Of a DNA stretch of 64,000 nt, positions 34,646 through 43,345 are shown in pieces (the stretch's first letter is position 1; every line of letters starts with the position of its first letter). Under the pieces are notes generated by a model that was not told the DNA's origin, searched no databases, and worked only from the letters and a program-made list of their open reading frames with translations. The position numbers and the translations under genes are program-made. This stretch comes from Kribbella sp. NBC_01245 (lineage in GTDB: Bacteria > Actinomycetota > Actinomycetes > Propionibacteriales > Kribbellaceae). The stretch lies in NCBI RefSeq assembly GCF_036226525.1, contig NZ_CP108487.1, positions 5,084,001 through 5,148,000 on the forward strand, written 5' to 3'.

Positions 34646-36037
34646 TTATTGGGGCAAGGCGAAGGTGACCGTCATCGGCTTGAAGTTCAACGTGCCGCTC
34701 TTCGGATTGGCCTGCTTGATCCAGAACGGGTCGGCCTCGAAGTTCGCCACCGGGGCATACGTCATCGTCAGCGACTTCACGTCGTCGGCGACACCGATCG
34801 CGAACCAGGACTGGTTGGCACCGCCCTCGCGCAGCGTCGGCAGCGCGCCGGCGAGCGGGTACTTCCGGCCCTTGTCGTCCGTCAGCATCAGGCTCTTCGC
34901 ACTGTCGTACGTCGCGGTCTTGTAGTAGTTGACCGCCGCCGTCCGGCGCAGCGACCCGTTGTCGAAGTCGAACTTGAGCCAGACCGTGCCCGGCTTGGCC
35001 CAGCCGCCGTTGCCCAGATACGGCTTGAGCGTGACGGTGGTGAAGCGAACCGTGTGCTCGAGCCCGAACAGGCCGTTCACCGCCTTGGTCAGCGGGTACG
35101 TCTTGTCGAGCCGGACCTCCGCGGCCGAGCGGTAGTACGCCGGGACGTTCTTCGACGTACGCTCACCGGTCGTCAGCGACAGCGTCTGCTCGACTCCACC
35201 CGAGATGACGACCAACTGCGCGTCCTCGCCCTCGGGAATGCCCGCCACCAAGGTCTGCAGGCGCGGCTCCGGGTCGGCCTCACCGGTCAGCACGAGCGGT
35301 TTGCGGGTCGTCCCGACCTTCACGGCGTACGTCGTTTTGGTCTTCGGATCGTCGACGCCCTCGGGCCCCGGCGTGATCGTGAACGTGATCGCCCGCAGCA
35401 CCTCGCCCTCGGCCGGACCACGCAACGCGGCGCCGTTCGTCCCCGGCAGGGTCGCCACCTCGGCCACCTCGCCGACCTTCAGATCCACCGAGGGCGTGAC
35501 GATATGCCCGGCCTTCGGGTCGGGCTTCTTCGGCTCGGTCAACTGCAGGCCGTCGATGAGCTCGAGGAAGCCCTTGTCCACCGGCGGCGCCTTGGGCAGT
35601 TCGACGGCCTCGGCGTTCTCCGGGATCGTCGCGCCGTCCGGCCGCCAGGCCTCGCGGTCGGCCGGGAAGTCCGCGCCGGTGCTCTTCGGCTGGGCATTCG
35701 ACATCGTCAGTTTGCCGTCGCCGTCGACCTGCGCGTCGAACGACCAGACGTCGAAGATGCCGTCCGTCTTGGCACCGAGATGCCGGATCGGGCCACAGAA
35801 CGCCTGCCGGTCGAACTCCTTGCTCTCCTTGGCCCGGGCCAGCCAGCAGTGCGACCCGTCGCCCAGGCTGACCTCCTGTTTGCCGACCGCGTTCCGCCAG
35901 TCGCCTTCGAGTTGTTGCAGGAACGGCGCCTTGTCATCGACGTCCTTGCCATCGAGCTTCAGGTCCGACGAACAACCGGTCAGCACCACCAACGAGGCCA
36001 GCAGGCCCACCGCACCGAACCGACGGGCGCGACGCAT
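34646..36037 (-). CDS. Lipoprotein of unknown function
   Basis: This 463-residue protein has a lipoprotein signal (RRARRFGAVGLLASLVVL, lipobox VLTGC). The mature part has an N-terminal region with Cys in SHCWLAR and FCGPI, a middle beta-sandwich rich in VGTTRKPLVLTGEAD-type strands, and a C-terminal domain ending FKPMTVTFALPQ. I do not recognise the domains. It should be anchored to the outer face of the membrane. The ATG at 36037 is chosen for the signal peptide, with AGGAAAGGAAA upstream. A perfect DnaA-box word and a terminator hairpin lie in the 150 bases upstream. Confidence 0.72.
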   Translation of the reverse strand: MRRARRFGAVGLLASLVVLTGCSSDLKLDGKDVDDKAPFLQQLEGDWRNAVGKQEVSLGDGSHCWLARAKESKEFDRQAFCGPIRHLGAKTDGIFDVWSFDAQVDGDGKLTMSNAQPKSTGADFPADREAWRPDGATIPENAEAVELPKAPPVDKGFLELIDGLQLTEPKKPDPKAGHIVTPSVDLKVGEVAEVATLPGTNGAALRGPAEGEVLRAITFTITPGPEGVDDPKTKTTYAVKVGTTRKPLVLTGEADPEPRLQTLVAGIPEGEDAQLVVISGGVEQTLSLTTGERTSKNVPAYYRSAAEVRLDKTYPLTKAVNGLFGLEHTVRFTTVTLKPYLGNGGWAKPGTVWLKFDFDNGSLRRTAAVNYYKTATYDSAKSLMLTDDKGRKYPLAGALPTLREGGANQSWFAIGVADDVKSLTMTYAPVANFEADPFWIKQANPKSGTLNFKPMTVTFALPQ

Positions 36038-36137
36038 AAGGATTTCCTTTCCTCCAGGACGGGTCGAGGCACATCCTTCCAGCACAGCGGCCCATCCCGC
36101 CCGCCTCGCCACGCGCCCTGTGGATAACCCGGAAATA

Positions 36138-36173
36138 GCGAAGGCCCACAGGTGGGTACCTGTGGGCCTTCGC
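36138..36173 (-). terminator. Terminator hairpin after hppA
   Basis: GCGAAGGCCCACAGGT pairs exactly with ACCTGTGGGCCTTCGC across four bases, 18 bases after the hppA stop on the minus strand. Confidence 0.9.
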
Positions 36174-36190
36174 GTTACTGCGTTAGTACG

Positions 36191-38491
36191 TCAGGCGGCT
36201 GCCTTGGCCTCGGCGGGGGTGTCGGAGATGACCGACTCCCGGCGCTTGGAGACCACGACGGCACCGACGACGATCAGCGTGGCCGCGATCGCGATGACCG
36301 CCCGGAGCACCGGGTTCTGGTCGTCGCCGATGGTCATGCTGACGACGGCCGGCGCGATCAGCACGGAGACCAGGTTCATCACCTTGATCAGCGGGTTGAT
36401 GGCCGGACCGGCGGTGTCCTTGAACGGGTCGCCGACGGTGTCACCGATGATGGTGGCCTCGTGCGCGGGCGAACCCTTGCCACCGTGGTTGCCGTCCTCG
36501 ACCAGCTTCTTCGCGTTGTCCCACGCGCCACCGGCGTTGGCCAGGAAGACCGCCATCAGCGTGCCGCTGGCGATCGCACCGGCCAGGTAACCGGCCAGGG
36601 CCGAGGCGCCGAGGCCGAAGCCGACGGCGATCGGGGCCAGGATGGCGAGCAGACCCGGCGTGGCCAGCTCCCGCAGCGAGTCGCGGGTGCAGATGTCGAC
36701 GACCTTGCCGTACTCCGGCTTGCCAGTGCCGTCCATGATGCCCGGGATGTCGCGGAACTGGCGACGTACCTCGTAGACGACCGCACCGGCGGCACGGCCG
36801 ACGGCGTTGATCGCGAGACCGGAGAACATGAACACGACGGCCGCACCGATGAGAATGCCGACCAGCGTGGACGGTTCGAAGACGCGGGACGCCTCGTTGA
36901 ACTTCGCGAGCGCCTCGACGCTGAGCACCTCGGCGATCGACTGCGTGTACGAACCGAACAGCGCGGTGGCCGCCAGCACGGCGGTGGCGATCGCGATGCC
37001 CTTGGTGATGGCCTTGGTGGTGTTGCCGACGGCGTCCAGCTCGGTCAGGATCTGCGCCGCCTCGCCGTCGACGTCGCCCGACATCTCGGCGATGCCCTGC
37101 GCGTTGTCGGAGACCGGGCCGAAGGTGTCCATCGCGACGATGACGCCGACGGTGGTGAGCAGACCACAACCGGCCAGCGCGATCGCGAACAGCGCGACCA
37201 CACCGGAACCGCCGACCAGGAAGGCGCCGTACACGGCCGCACCGATCACCAGCGCGGTGTAGACGGCGGACTCGAAGCCGACCGAGATACCGGACAGGAT
37301 GACGGTGGCCGCACCGGTCAGCGAGGTCTTGCCGACGTCCTTGACCGGCTTGTCCTCGGTACCGGTGAAGTAGCCGGTCAGCGCCAGGATGACCGCTGCC
37401 AGCACGATGCCGATGATCACCGAGACGGTGGCGATGACGCGCGGGTCGCCGGTGTGCGCGGCGATGTCCGCGGCCACTCCGGTCAGCTCGCCGAACGACG
37501 ACGGCAGGTAGACGAACGCCGCGATCGTACAGAGCACCGCGGAAATGCCGGCCGACAGATAGAAGGACCGGTTGATCGTCTTCAGACCGTTCTCGCCGGC
37601 GCGCGGCTTGGTCAGGTAGACGCCGATCACGGCGGTGACGGCACCGATGGCCGGCACGATCAGCGGGAAGACCAGACCGTGCTCACCGAAGGCGATCTTG
37701 CCCAGGATCAGCGAGGCCACCAGCATCACGGCGTACGACTCGAACAGGTCCGCGGCCATACCGGCGCAGTCACCGACGTTGTCGCCCACGTTGTCGGCGA
37801 TGGTCGCCGCGTTGCGGGGGTCGTCCTCGGGAATGTTCTGCTCGACCTTGCCGACCAGGTCGGCGCCGACGTCGGCGGCCTTGGTGAAGATACCGCCACC
37901 GACACGCATGAACATGGCGAGCATGGCGGCACCGAAGCCGAAGCCCTCGAGCACCGTCGGGGCGTCACCCTGGAACAGCAGCACCACGATCGCGGCGCCG
38001 AGCAGGCCGAGGCCCACCGTCGCCATACCCACGGTGCCACCGGTACGGAAGGCCACCTTCATGGCCGGGTCGCGGCCCTCGTCGCGCGCGGCCGCGGCGA
38101 CGCGGACGTTGGCGCGAGTGGCCAGCCACATGCCCAGATAGCCGATGGAGGCCGAGAAGCCCGCACCGATCAGGAAGAAGACCGACCGCGCGATCCGCAG
38201 CGTGGTCTCGTTCCCATCGCCGTGCACCGGCAACAGGAACAGCAGCAGGAAGGCGATCACGGCGAAGACCGACAGCGTCTTGAACTGCCGGGACAGATAG
38301 GCCGACGCGCCTTCCTGGACCGCGACCGCGATCGTCTTCATGTTCTCGGTGCCATCGTTCGCGGCAAGCACCTGACCGCGGAACACCATCGCGATGCCGA
38401 TCGCGAAGATCGCGATCGCGCCGACGACAATGACCAGCGTGGTGTTGCTCGACGAAAGATCCACCGCTTGTACCGCAAGCAGCGCGGACAT
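36191..38491 (-). CDS. hppA: Membrane-bound H+-translocating pyrophosphatase, K+-independent type
   Basis: This 766-residue integral membrane protein has about 16 helices and couples pyrophosphate hydrolysis to proton export. The catalytic loops show DVGADLVGKVEQNIPEDDPRN-type sequence, DNVGDNVGD and IGDTVGDPFKDTAGPA. The residue that sets potassium dependence is Lys in GNTTKAITKG, diagnostic for the K+-independent class; the K+-dependent class has Ala there. It is a single gene with its own terminator, and lies next to bldG as in Streptomyces. Confidence 0.95.
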   Translation of the reverse strand: MSALLAVQAVDLSSSNTTLVIVVGAIAIFAIGIAMVFRGQVLAANDGTENMKTIAVAVQEGASAYLSRQFKTLSVFAVIAFLLLFLLPVHGDGNETTLRIARSVFFLIGAGFSASIGYLGMWLATRANVRVAAAARDEGRDPAMKVAFRTGGTVGMATVGLGLLGAAIVVLLFQGDAPTVLEGFGFGAAMLAMFMRVGGGIFTKAADVGADLVGKVEQNIPEDDPRNAATIADNVGDNVGDCAGMAADLFESYAVMLVASLILGKIAFGEHGLVFPLIVPAIGAVTAVIGVYLTKPRAGENGLKTINRSFYLSAGISAVLCTIAAFVYLPSSFGELTGVAADIAAHTGDPRVIATVSVIIGIVLAAVILALTGYFTGTEDKPVKDVGKTSLTGAATVILSGISVGFESAVYTALVIGAAVYGAFLVGGSGVVALFAIALAGCGLLTTVGVIVAMDTFGPVSDNAQGIAEMSGDVDGEAAQILTELDAVGNTTKAITKGIAIATAVLAATALFGSYTQSIAEVLSVEALAKFNEASRVFEPSTLVGILIGAAVVFMFSGLAINAVGRAAGAVVYEVRRQFRDIPGIMDGTGKPEYGKVVDICTRDSLRELATPGLLAILAPIAVGFGLGASALAGYLAGAIASGTLMAVFLANAGGAWDNAKKLVEDGNHGGKGSPAHEATIIGDTVGDPFKDTAGPAINPLIKVMNLVSVLIAPAVVSMTIGDDQNPVLRAVIAIAATLIVVGAVVVSKRRESVISDTPAEAKAAA

Positions 38492-38662
38492 CCGTCCTCC
38501 TTGTTAGGGCCCCCGGCGCGGCGGCCCCCGTGCCACCGCGAACGCGAGGAAATGTGGCTACAAACTGAACGCCAATGACCTGGCGGTGCGTCACTCTAAC
38601 GGGTGCTAAACCAGACCTGGCGACAGGGTGGTCTACGCCACATTTCTTGCGGTCCGTGGCCT

Positions 38663-38682
38663 GGTGACTACGAGTAGTCACC
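38663..38682. terminator. 20-bp palindrome after the bldG-like gene
   Basis: GGTGACTACGAGTAGTCACC lies 22 bases after the stop of the antagonist gene on the minus strand. It could be a small terminator or an operator for hppA, whose start is about 170 bases further. Confidence 0.6.
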
Positions 38683-38703
38683 AAGCCCGGCGGTGGTCCC
38701 GGC

Positions 38704-39033
38704 TCAGATCGCCGAGGCCACGTTGTCGTGGATGTCGAACACCTTGTCCAGACCAGTGATCCGGAAGATCTTCAGCAGTCGTTCCTGCGTGCAGACCAGA
38801 GCCAGCGAGCCCTCGTTCGTCCGGGCCCGTTTCAATCCACCGACCAGCACGCCCAGGCCCGTGGAGTCAAGGAATTCGACCTTTTCCAGGTCCATCACCA
38901 GGTGATGGTTGCCCGCATCGACCAGCGAGACGATGGTCTCGCGGAGTTTCGGCGCGGTGTAGACATCGATCTCCCCACCCACTTCGACGACTGTGCGCTC
39001 ACCTTCGGTGCGCGTCGTCAGCGACAGATCCAC
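38704..39033 (-). CDS. bldG: Anti-sigma-factor antagonist, BldG-like STAS protein
   Basis: This 109-residue single STAS domain protein has the phosphorylatable Ser in EFLDSTGLGVLVGGLKRAR. From memory, the sequence is close to Streptomyces BldG over its whole length (VDLSLTTRT start, GGEIDVYTAPKLRE, LKIFRITGLDKVF). BldG controls development and antibiotic production by titrating anti-sigma factors when unphosphorylated. The GTG start is chosen: GGAGG sits five bases upstream and it matches the usual BldG N-terminus; an ATG ten codons upstream is less likely. No anti-sigma kinase gene is adjacent. Confidence 0.9.
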   Translation of the reverse strand: MDLSLTTRTEGERTVVEVGGEIDVYTAPKLRETIVSLVDAGNHHLVMDLEKVEFLDSTGLGVLVGGLKRARTNEGSLALVCTQERLLKIFRITGLDKVFDIHDNVASAI

Positions 39034-39139
39034 TTCGGCCTCCGATCCCGTGAACGGTTGCATTCAACCATGTACGGACTGTGAGATGTGCCCCCGGATC
39101 CAACTCGGTCACCAACTCGTTGCCCAAGCTCCCAGTGGT

Positions 39140-40102
39140 TTATTTGTCAACACTCGCCGGTGTCCGAAGTCGGACTGGCCCAGCGGCTTTGAGGTCCTCC
39201 CAACCGGGGCTGGTTTCGGCCGCCGCGATGGCATCGAAAGCCAACCGCCCGGTCAGGTAGGCGTGCAACCGCTCCGGCGTTGGACAGCGCACATTCACGA
39301 GCAGATTCGTCCGTCCGGTCGTCGCCGCGACAACGGTCGACTCGTCATGATCGGCGATGGCCCGGGCAACGTTGTCGAGCTCGGCCGGCTGCACGGACAA
39401 CCAGATCAAGGCCTGCCCCGTCGCCACTTCGTCCGCTTCCACTTGTACGTCGAAGAACAGCGCGCCACTCGTCCGTAGCTCCGCAAGCCGCTTCGCGACA
39501 GTCGCCGCGGACCACCCAGTCGCGACGGCCAGTTCGCCGTACGACGTTCTCCCGTCCTCCAGCAGTACGTCGAGCAGCCGGCGATCCGCATCTCCGAGTA
39601 CGACGGGCTTCCGGTCCACAGGTGGTGGCTGCAGCTGCCGCTCCTGGTCATCGGTCAATACGCGACTACTACCCCGCCAAGCGCTCGGGCCACCTAGGTA
39701 CATCCGCAACAGGTAGTGCGCGGAGATCGCCGTAATACCTGCCGTGCGCGGGATGTCCCGCAGCAAGAGGTCAGGCGGAGTCATGTGGACAACGGCCACC
39801 ACCTCGGTACCGCCGGAGGCGAGTCGCACCCAAGACGTGTCAGCCCGTTTCGCCAAGGCCTGGCCGACGTCTGCCGCGGCATCGCCGGCCGTCAGCCGGA
39901 TCACCCACGGCTCCCCCTGTGGATAAAGCAGCCCCGCGATCCGGAGGCCGGAGTCGTTCCGGAGGCGGGCGTATCGCCTCGCGACGGTCTGCGTCGAGGT
40001 GCCGAGCACGGCCGCGACCCGGGTGAACGGCGCCCGGGCGTCGATCCGCAGCGCGTGGACCAACCCCCGATCCAGCTCATCCCATGGTCTATATCTCGAC
40101 AT
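39140..40102 (-). CDS. Lrp/AsnC-type regulator with two tandem modules
   Basis: This 320-residue protein is built as two consecutive Lrp-like units. Each has a winged-helix HTH (LDRGLVHALRIDARAPFTRVAA near residue 10 and DADRRLLDVLLEDGRTSYGEL near residue 170) followed by an AsnC/RAM-like ligand domain. Canonical Lrp has one unit of about 150 residues. Duplicated versions are common in actinobacteria and act as local regulators, often of a neighbouring gene. The divergent neighbour is the DECH helicase; the short region between them carries DnaA-box words. Confidence 0.87.
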   Translation of the reverse strand: MSRYRPWDELDRGLVHALRIDARAPFTRVAAVLGTSTQTVARRYARLRNDSGLRIAGLLYPQGEPWVIRLTAGDAAADVGQALAKRADTSWVRLASGGTEVVAVVHMTPPDLLLRDIPRTAGITAISAHYLLRMYLGGPSAWRGSSRVLTDDQERQLQPPPVDRKPVVLGDADRRLLDVLLEDGRTSYGELAVATGWSAATVAKRLAELRTSGALFFDVQVEADEVATGQALIWLSVQPAELDNVARAIADHDESTVVAATTGRTNLLVNVRCPTPERLHAYLTGRLAFDAIAAAETSPGWEDLKAAGPVRLRTPASVDK

Positions 40103-40121
40103 ATCTCTCTCTTAATGGAAG

Positions 40122-40153
40122 TTATCCACAAGCTTATCCACCTATGTGGACAA
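40122..40153. promoter_or_regulatory. Cluster of three DnaA-box-like nonamers
   Basis: TTATCCACA (40122-40130, perfect consensus), TTATCCACC (40134-40142) and, on the other strand, TTGTCCACA (40145-40153, the actinobacterial form) lie within 32 bases between the Lrp-type regulator and the helicase. A further perfect box (TGTGGATAA) is at 39918 inside the regulator gene. Confidence 0.7.
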
Positions 40154-40182
40154 TTATGCGATTGAGCGGACACGGTGTGTAG

Positions 40183-42528
40183 ATGTCGGAGGCGACTACT
40201 AGGTTTGGGGGTATGCGTGACGGCGGTGAGGCGGCGGGCGTGCTCAAGCGGCTTGCGGCCGGGCCTGGGCGTGCGGAGCGGCTGACGCATGTCGAGCCGG
40301 TGCCGGCACGCCCTAGCCGCACGGGCGCTTGGCCGCGCTGGGTGCCCGCTGAAGTGCTCGCGCAACTGGCCGAAGCCGGAATCACCGAGCCGTGGATCCA
40401 CCAGATCGCGACGGCCGAAGCGGCGTACGGCGGCCGTTCGGTAGTAGTAGCCACCGGAACGGCGTCCGGGAAGTCGCTCGGCTACTGGCTTCCCGCGTTC
40501 GCCACGCTGGCCATAGCCGAGGCGGCGTCCCCTCACCGTCGTACGGCGTCAGTGCTCTATCTGTCGCCCACCAAGGCTCTTGCGCACGACCAGCTCCGGG
40601 CGGTCTCCGCGTTCACCGTGCCGGGTCTGCGCGCCACGACGCTCGACGGCGACTCCGAACGGACCGAGCGCGACTGGGCCCGGGACCACGCCACCTATGT
40701 CTTGAGCAATCCGGACATGTTGCACCGGTCAGTGCTGCCCAACCACCAACGCTGGGCCCGATTCCTCGGCAGCCTGCAGTACGTCGTAGTAGACGAGTGC
40801 CACCACTACCGAGGCGTCTTCGGCGCACACGTCGCAGGAGTCCTCCGCAGGCTTCGCCGGGTCTGCGCCCACTACGGGTCGTACCCGGTCTTCGTCTGCG
40901 CCTCGGCGACTGTTGCCGAGCCGGCCGTCTCTGGCGAACGGCTGACCGGTCTGCCGATGGAGGCCGTCACCGACGACGGTTCACCCCGTGGCGGCGTCTC
41001 CTTCGGCCTGTGGGAACCACCGCTCGTTTCGTCGTACGGCGGGGAGAACGGCGCGCAGGTCCGTCGCTCAGCTACCGCCGAGGTGGCCGACCTACTGACC
41101 GATCTGGTCGTCTCGGGCGTTCGTACCGTGGCCTTCGTTCGTTCGCGACGTGGTGCCGAGTCTGTCGCGATGACTGCTCGGGCCAACTTGGAGGAGGTAG
41201 ACCCGAGCCTTGTCGACCAGGTCTCGGCGTACCGCGCGGGTTATCTCCCGGAGGAACGACGTCGTCTGGAGGCCATGCTGCACAGTGGCGAGCTAACGGG
41301 TGTTGCCGCCACCAACGCGCTCGAGCTCGGCGTGGATATCGCCGGGCTGGACGCAGTACTACTGACGGGCTGGCCGGGGACTAGGGCATCCCTCTGGCAG
41401 CAGGCGGGACGAGCCGGCCGTTCCGGCACTGAGGCGTTGGCGCTTCTGGTGGCCCGGGACGATCCACTGGACACCTACTTGGTCCGGCACCCGGAGGCGA
41501 TCTTCGGACGACCAGTGGAGGCCACGGTCTTCAACCCGGAGAATCCGTACATCCTCGGGCCACAGCTATGTGCCGCAGCTCAGGAACTGCCGCTCACGAC
41601 GGACGACTTCGAGGTCTTCGGCTCCACTACAGAGCGGGTCATCGGTCAGCTGGTCTCGCAGGGGCTGTTGCGGCCTCGGCCACGCGGCTGGTTCTGGACG
41701 CGGCGCGACCGGGCCGTGGACGCGATCGACATCCGCTCGGCCGGCGGCCGGACCGTGCAGATCGTCGAGGAGGAGACCGGGCGCCTGCTCGGTACGGTCG
41801 ACGGCGGCGCGGCCCATGCGAGCGTGCACGAGGGCGCGGTCTACGTCCATGCCGGCGAGTCCTATCTGGTCCGCACGCTCGACCTCGAGGGCCACGCGGC
41901 GATCGTGGCACCGGCCGCGCCGGACTACACGACGTTTGCCCGGGACATCACCGAGATCGGCATCCTCGGGGCCGAGGCCAGTACCAGCTGGGGTGCCGCC
42001 GAGCTGTCGCGCGGCTGGGTCCAGGTGACGCACCAGGTGGTGTCGTACCAGCGCAAGCAGCTCGTCACCGGCGACATCCTCGACGAGGTTCCGCTGGAAC
42101 TGCCCGAGCGGACGCTGCGCACCAAGGCCGTCTGGTGGACCCTGCCGGACGACCAGGTCGCGGCACTCGGCCTGGACGACGTACCGGGTGCGGCCCATGC
42201 CGCCGAACACGCCTCGATCGGACTGCTGCCGTTGTTCGCTACTTGCGATCGCTGGGACATCGGTGGCGTCTCGACCGCGCGGCACGCCGACACCGGCTGC
42301 CTGACCGTTTTCGTGTACGACGGCCATCCCGGTGGCGCGGGTTTCGCCGAACATGGCTACGCGGCGGCGCGCGAGTGGTTGACCGCGACCCGGGAGGCGA
42401 TTGCACACTGTGAGTGCAGCCAAGGTTGCCCCTCGTGCGTCCAGTCGCCCAAATGCGGGAACGGGAACAACCCGCTCGACAAGGCAGGAGCCGTCACCCT
42501 CCTGTCCGCGCTACTCGCAGACCACTAG
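40183..42528 (+). CDS. DECH-box helicase with DUF1998-type Cys cluster (helicase/secretion neighbourhood)
   Basis: This 781-residue superfamily 2 helicase shows motif I ATGTASGKS, Ia LSPTKALAHDQL, motif II VVDECHHY, III ASAT, and the second RecA domain with TNALELGVDIAGLDAVL and QQAGRAGRSG. The C-terminal module carries four cysteines (C-E-C-S-Q-G-C-P-S-C-V-Q-S-P-K-C) as in MrfA/Hrq1 relatives involved in DNA-damage repair. This subtype sits near Tad secretion genes across actinobacteria, as here. The start is ATG 40183, or ATG 40213, which has GGGGG just upstream. Confidence 0.9.
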   Translation: MSEATTRFGGMRDGGEAAGVLKRLAAGPGRAERLTHVEPVPARPSRTGAWPRWVPAEVLAQLAEAGITEPWIHQIATAEAAYGGRSVVVATGTASGKSLGYWLPAFATLAIAEAASPHRRTASVLYLSPTKALAHDQLRAVSAFTVPGLRATTLDGDSERTERDWARDHATYVLSNPDMLHRSVLPNHQRWARFLGSLQYVVVDECHHYRGVFGAHVAGVLRRLRRVCAHYGSYPVFVCASATVAEPAVSGERLTGLPMEAVTDDGSPRGGVSFGLWEPPLVSSYGGENGAQVRRSATAEVADLLTDLVVSGVRTVAFVRSRRGAESVAMTARANLEEVDPSLVDQVSAYRAGYLPEERRRLEAMLHSGELTGVAATNALELGVDIAGLDAVLLTGWPGTRASLWQQAGRAGRSGTEALALLVARDDPLDTYLVRHPEAIFGRPVEATVFNPENPYILGPQLCAAAQELPLTTDDFEVFGSTTERVIGQLVSQGLLRPRPRGWFWTRRDRAVDAIDIRSAGGRTVQIVEEETGRLLGTVDGGAAHASVHEGAVYVHAGESYLVRTLDLEGHAAIVAPAAPDYTTFARDITEIGILGAEASTSWGAAELSRGWVQVTHQVVSYQRKQLVTGDILDEVPLELPERTLRTKAVWWTLPDDQVAALGLDDVPGAAHAAEHASIGLLPLFATCDRWDIGGVSTARHADTGCLTVFVYDGHPGGAGFAEHGYAAAREWLTATREAIAHCECSQGCPSCVQSPKCGNGNNPLDKAGAVTLLSALLADH

Positions 42529-42563
42529 CACCAACGGCATCGGCACCGGAAAGGCAGCCTGCC

Positions 42564-42977
42564 ATGTTCGTTCTCGGAATCGTTTTGATAGTTGTCGCCG
42601 TCCTGGCCGGCCTGGGAGTCGCCACGACCTCCGGCCAGGCAACCACCCTGGAGGTGTACGGCATCGACCTCGGCATGTCGGTCTCCGCCGTCTTCTTCTT
42701 CGGCGCGGCAGCCGGCGCGGTCGCCATAGCCGGGCTGTGGCTGGTGAAGAAGGGCGTTGGCCGCGGCTACCGCCGGCGCAAGGAGGTCAAGGAGCTCCGC
42801 CAGCAGGTCGAGGCCACGCCGACCACGCCGGACAAGCAGGTCGAGACCGCGCCGGCCGCGCCGGGCACCGGCACTTCCGATGAAGTTGCCGAAGGCACCG
42901 ATACTGTTGCCAAAGGCACCAATGCTGCTGACGAGGGCACCGATCATCCGCGCTCGTCTGAGCATCCGGTCACCTGA
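42564..42977 (+). CDS. Small membrane protein, two helices and charged tail
   Basis: This 137-residue protein has two hydrophobic segments (FVLGIVLIVVAVLAGLGV and VSAVFFFGAAAGAVAIAGL). A basic patch (KKGVGRGYRRRKEVKELRQQ) resembling LapA-type proteins follows, then a disordered acidic tail with TDTVAKGTNAADEGTD-like repeats. Function is unknown. ATG 42564 with GGAAAGG upstream is preferred over a longer frame that overlaps the helicase. It follows the helicase by 35 bases and may be cotranscribed. Confidence 0.72.
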   Translation: MFVLGIVLIVVAVLAGLGVATTSGQATTLEVYGIDLGMSVSAVFFFGAAAGAVAIAGLWLVKKGVGRGYRRRKEVKELRQQVEATPTTPDKQVETAPAAPGTGTSDEVAEGTDTVAKGTNAADEGTDHPRSSEHPVT

Positions 42978-43345
42978 TGCCTCGAATTCATTGAGGTTCC
43001 GTCTCAGCGAACGCACAGTCGGCACGCGGAAAACTACGGTTCCGTAATAGGGGCCTTACGCAACCACTTGATCACTGGCAATTAGTTGCCAATGGCATCA
43101 AGTGTCATCGAATTGCCATAACCGACACTGGTCAAGCTGTGCATTACTGGTCGTGGCGTAAACGTTGCGACGAGTCACCAGCGGTCTCAGGTCAGCCGGC
43201 CCGAACCTCACACGAGCCGAACACCTCAGGATCGCCCCCCCGCGCAAGGGGCTCTGGAGTGGACCGACAGCACCGGCGATGACCTGTCCCGAACGGGGTC
43301 CCGACGACCTATCGCCTAGAGATGGCACGACCTCTGGAGGTTGTC
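42978..43345. other. Gene-free region with nested palindromes
   Basis: This stretch of 368 bases has lower GC than the rest. Its centre holds a nested palindrome: CACTTGAT (43065) pairs with ATCAAGTG (43097), and inside it TGGCAA (43076) pairs with TTGCCA (43086). GTGTC at 43102 and GACAC at about 43124 form a third arm. It probably contains the promoter and operator of the lectin-like gene. I see no coding sequence. Confidence 0.6.

Noticed and set aside
36152..38578. 808-residue open frame on the plus strand opposite hppA
   Set aside because: It is a shadow of the strongly conserved pyrophosphatase gene; its product is Asp/Arg/Gly/His-rich low complexity, typical of antisense frames in high-GC DNA.
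40122..40153. Replication origin
   Set aside because: Only three DnaA-box-like words in the gap and no dnaA, dnaN or AT-rich unwinding element nearby.
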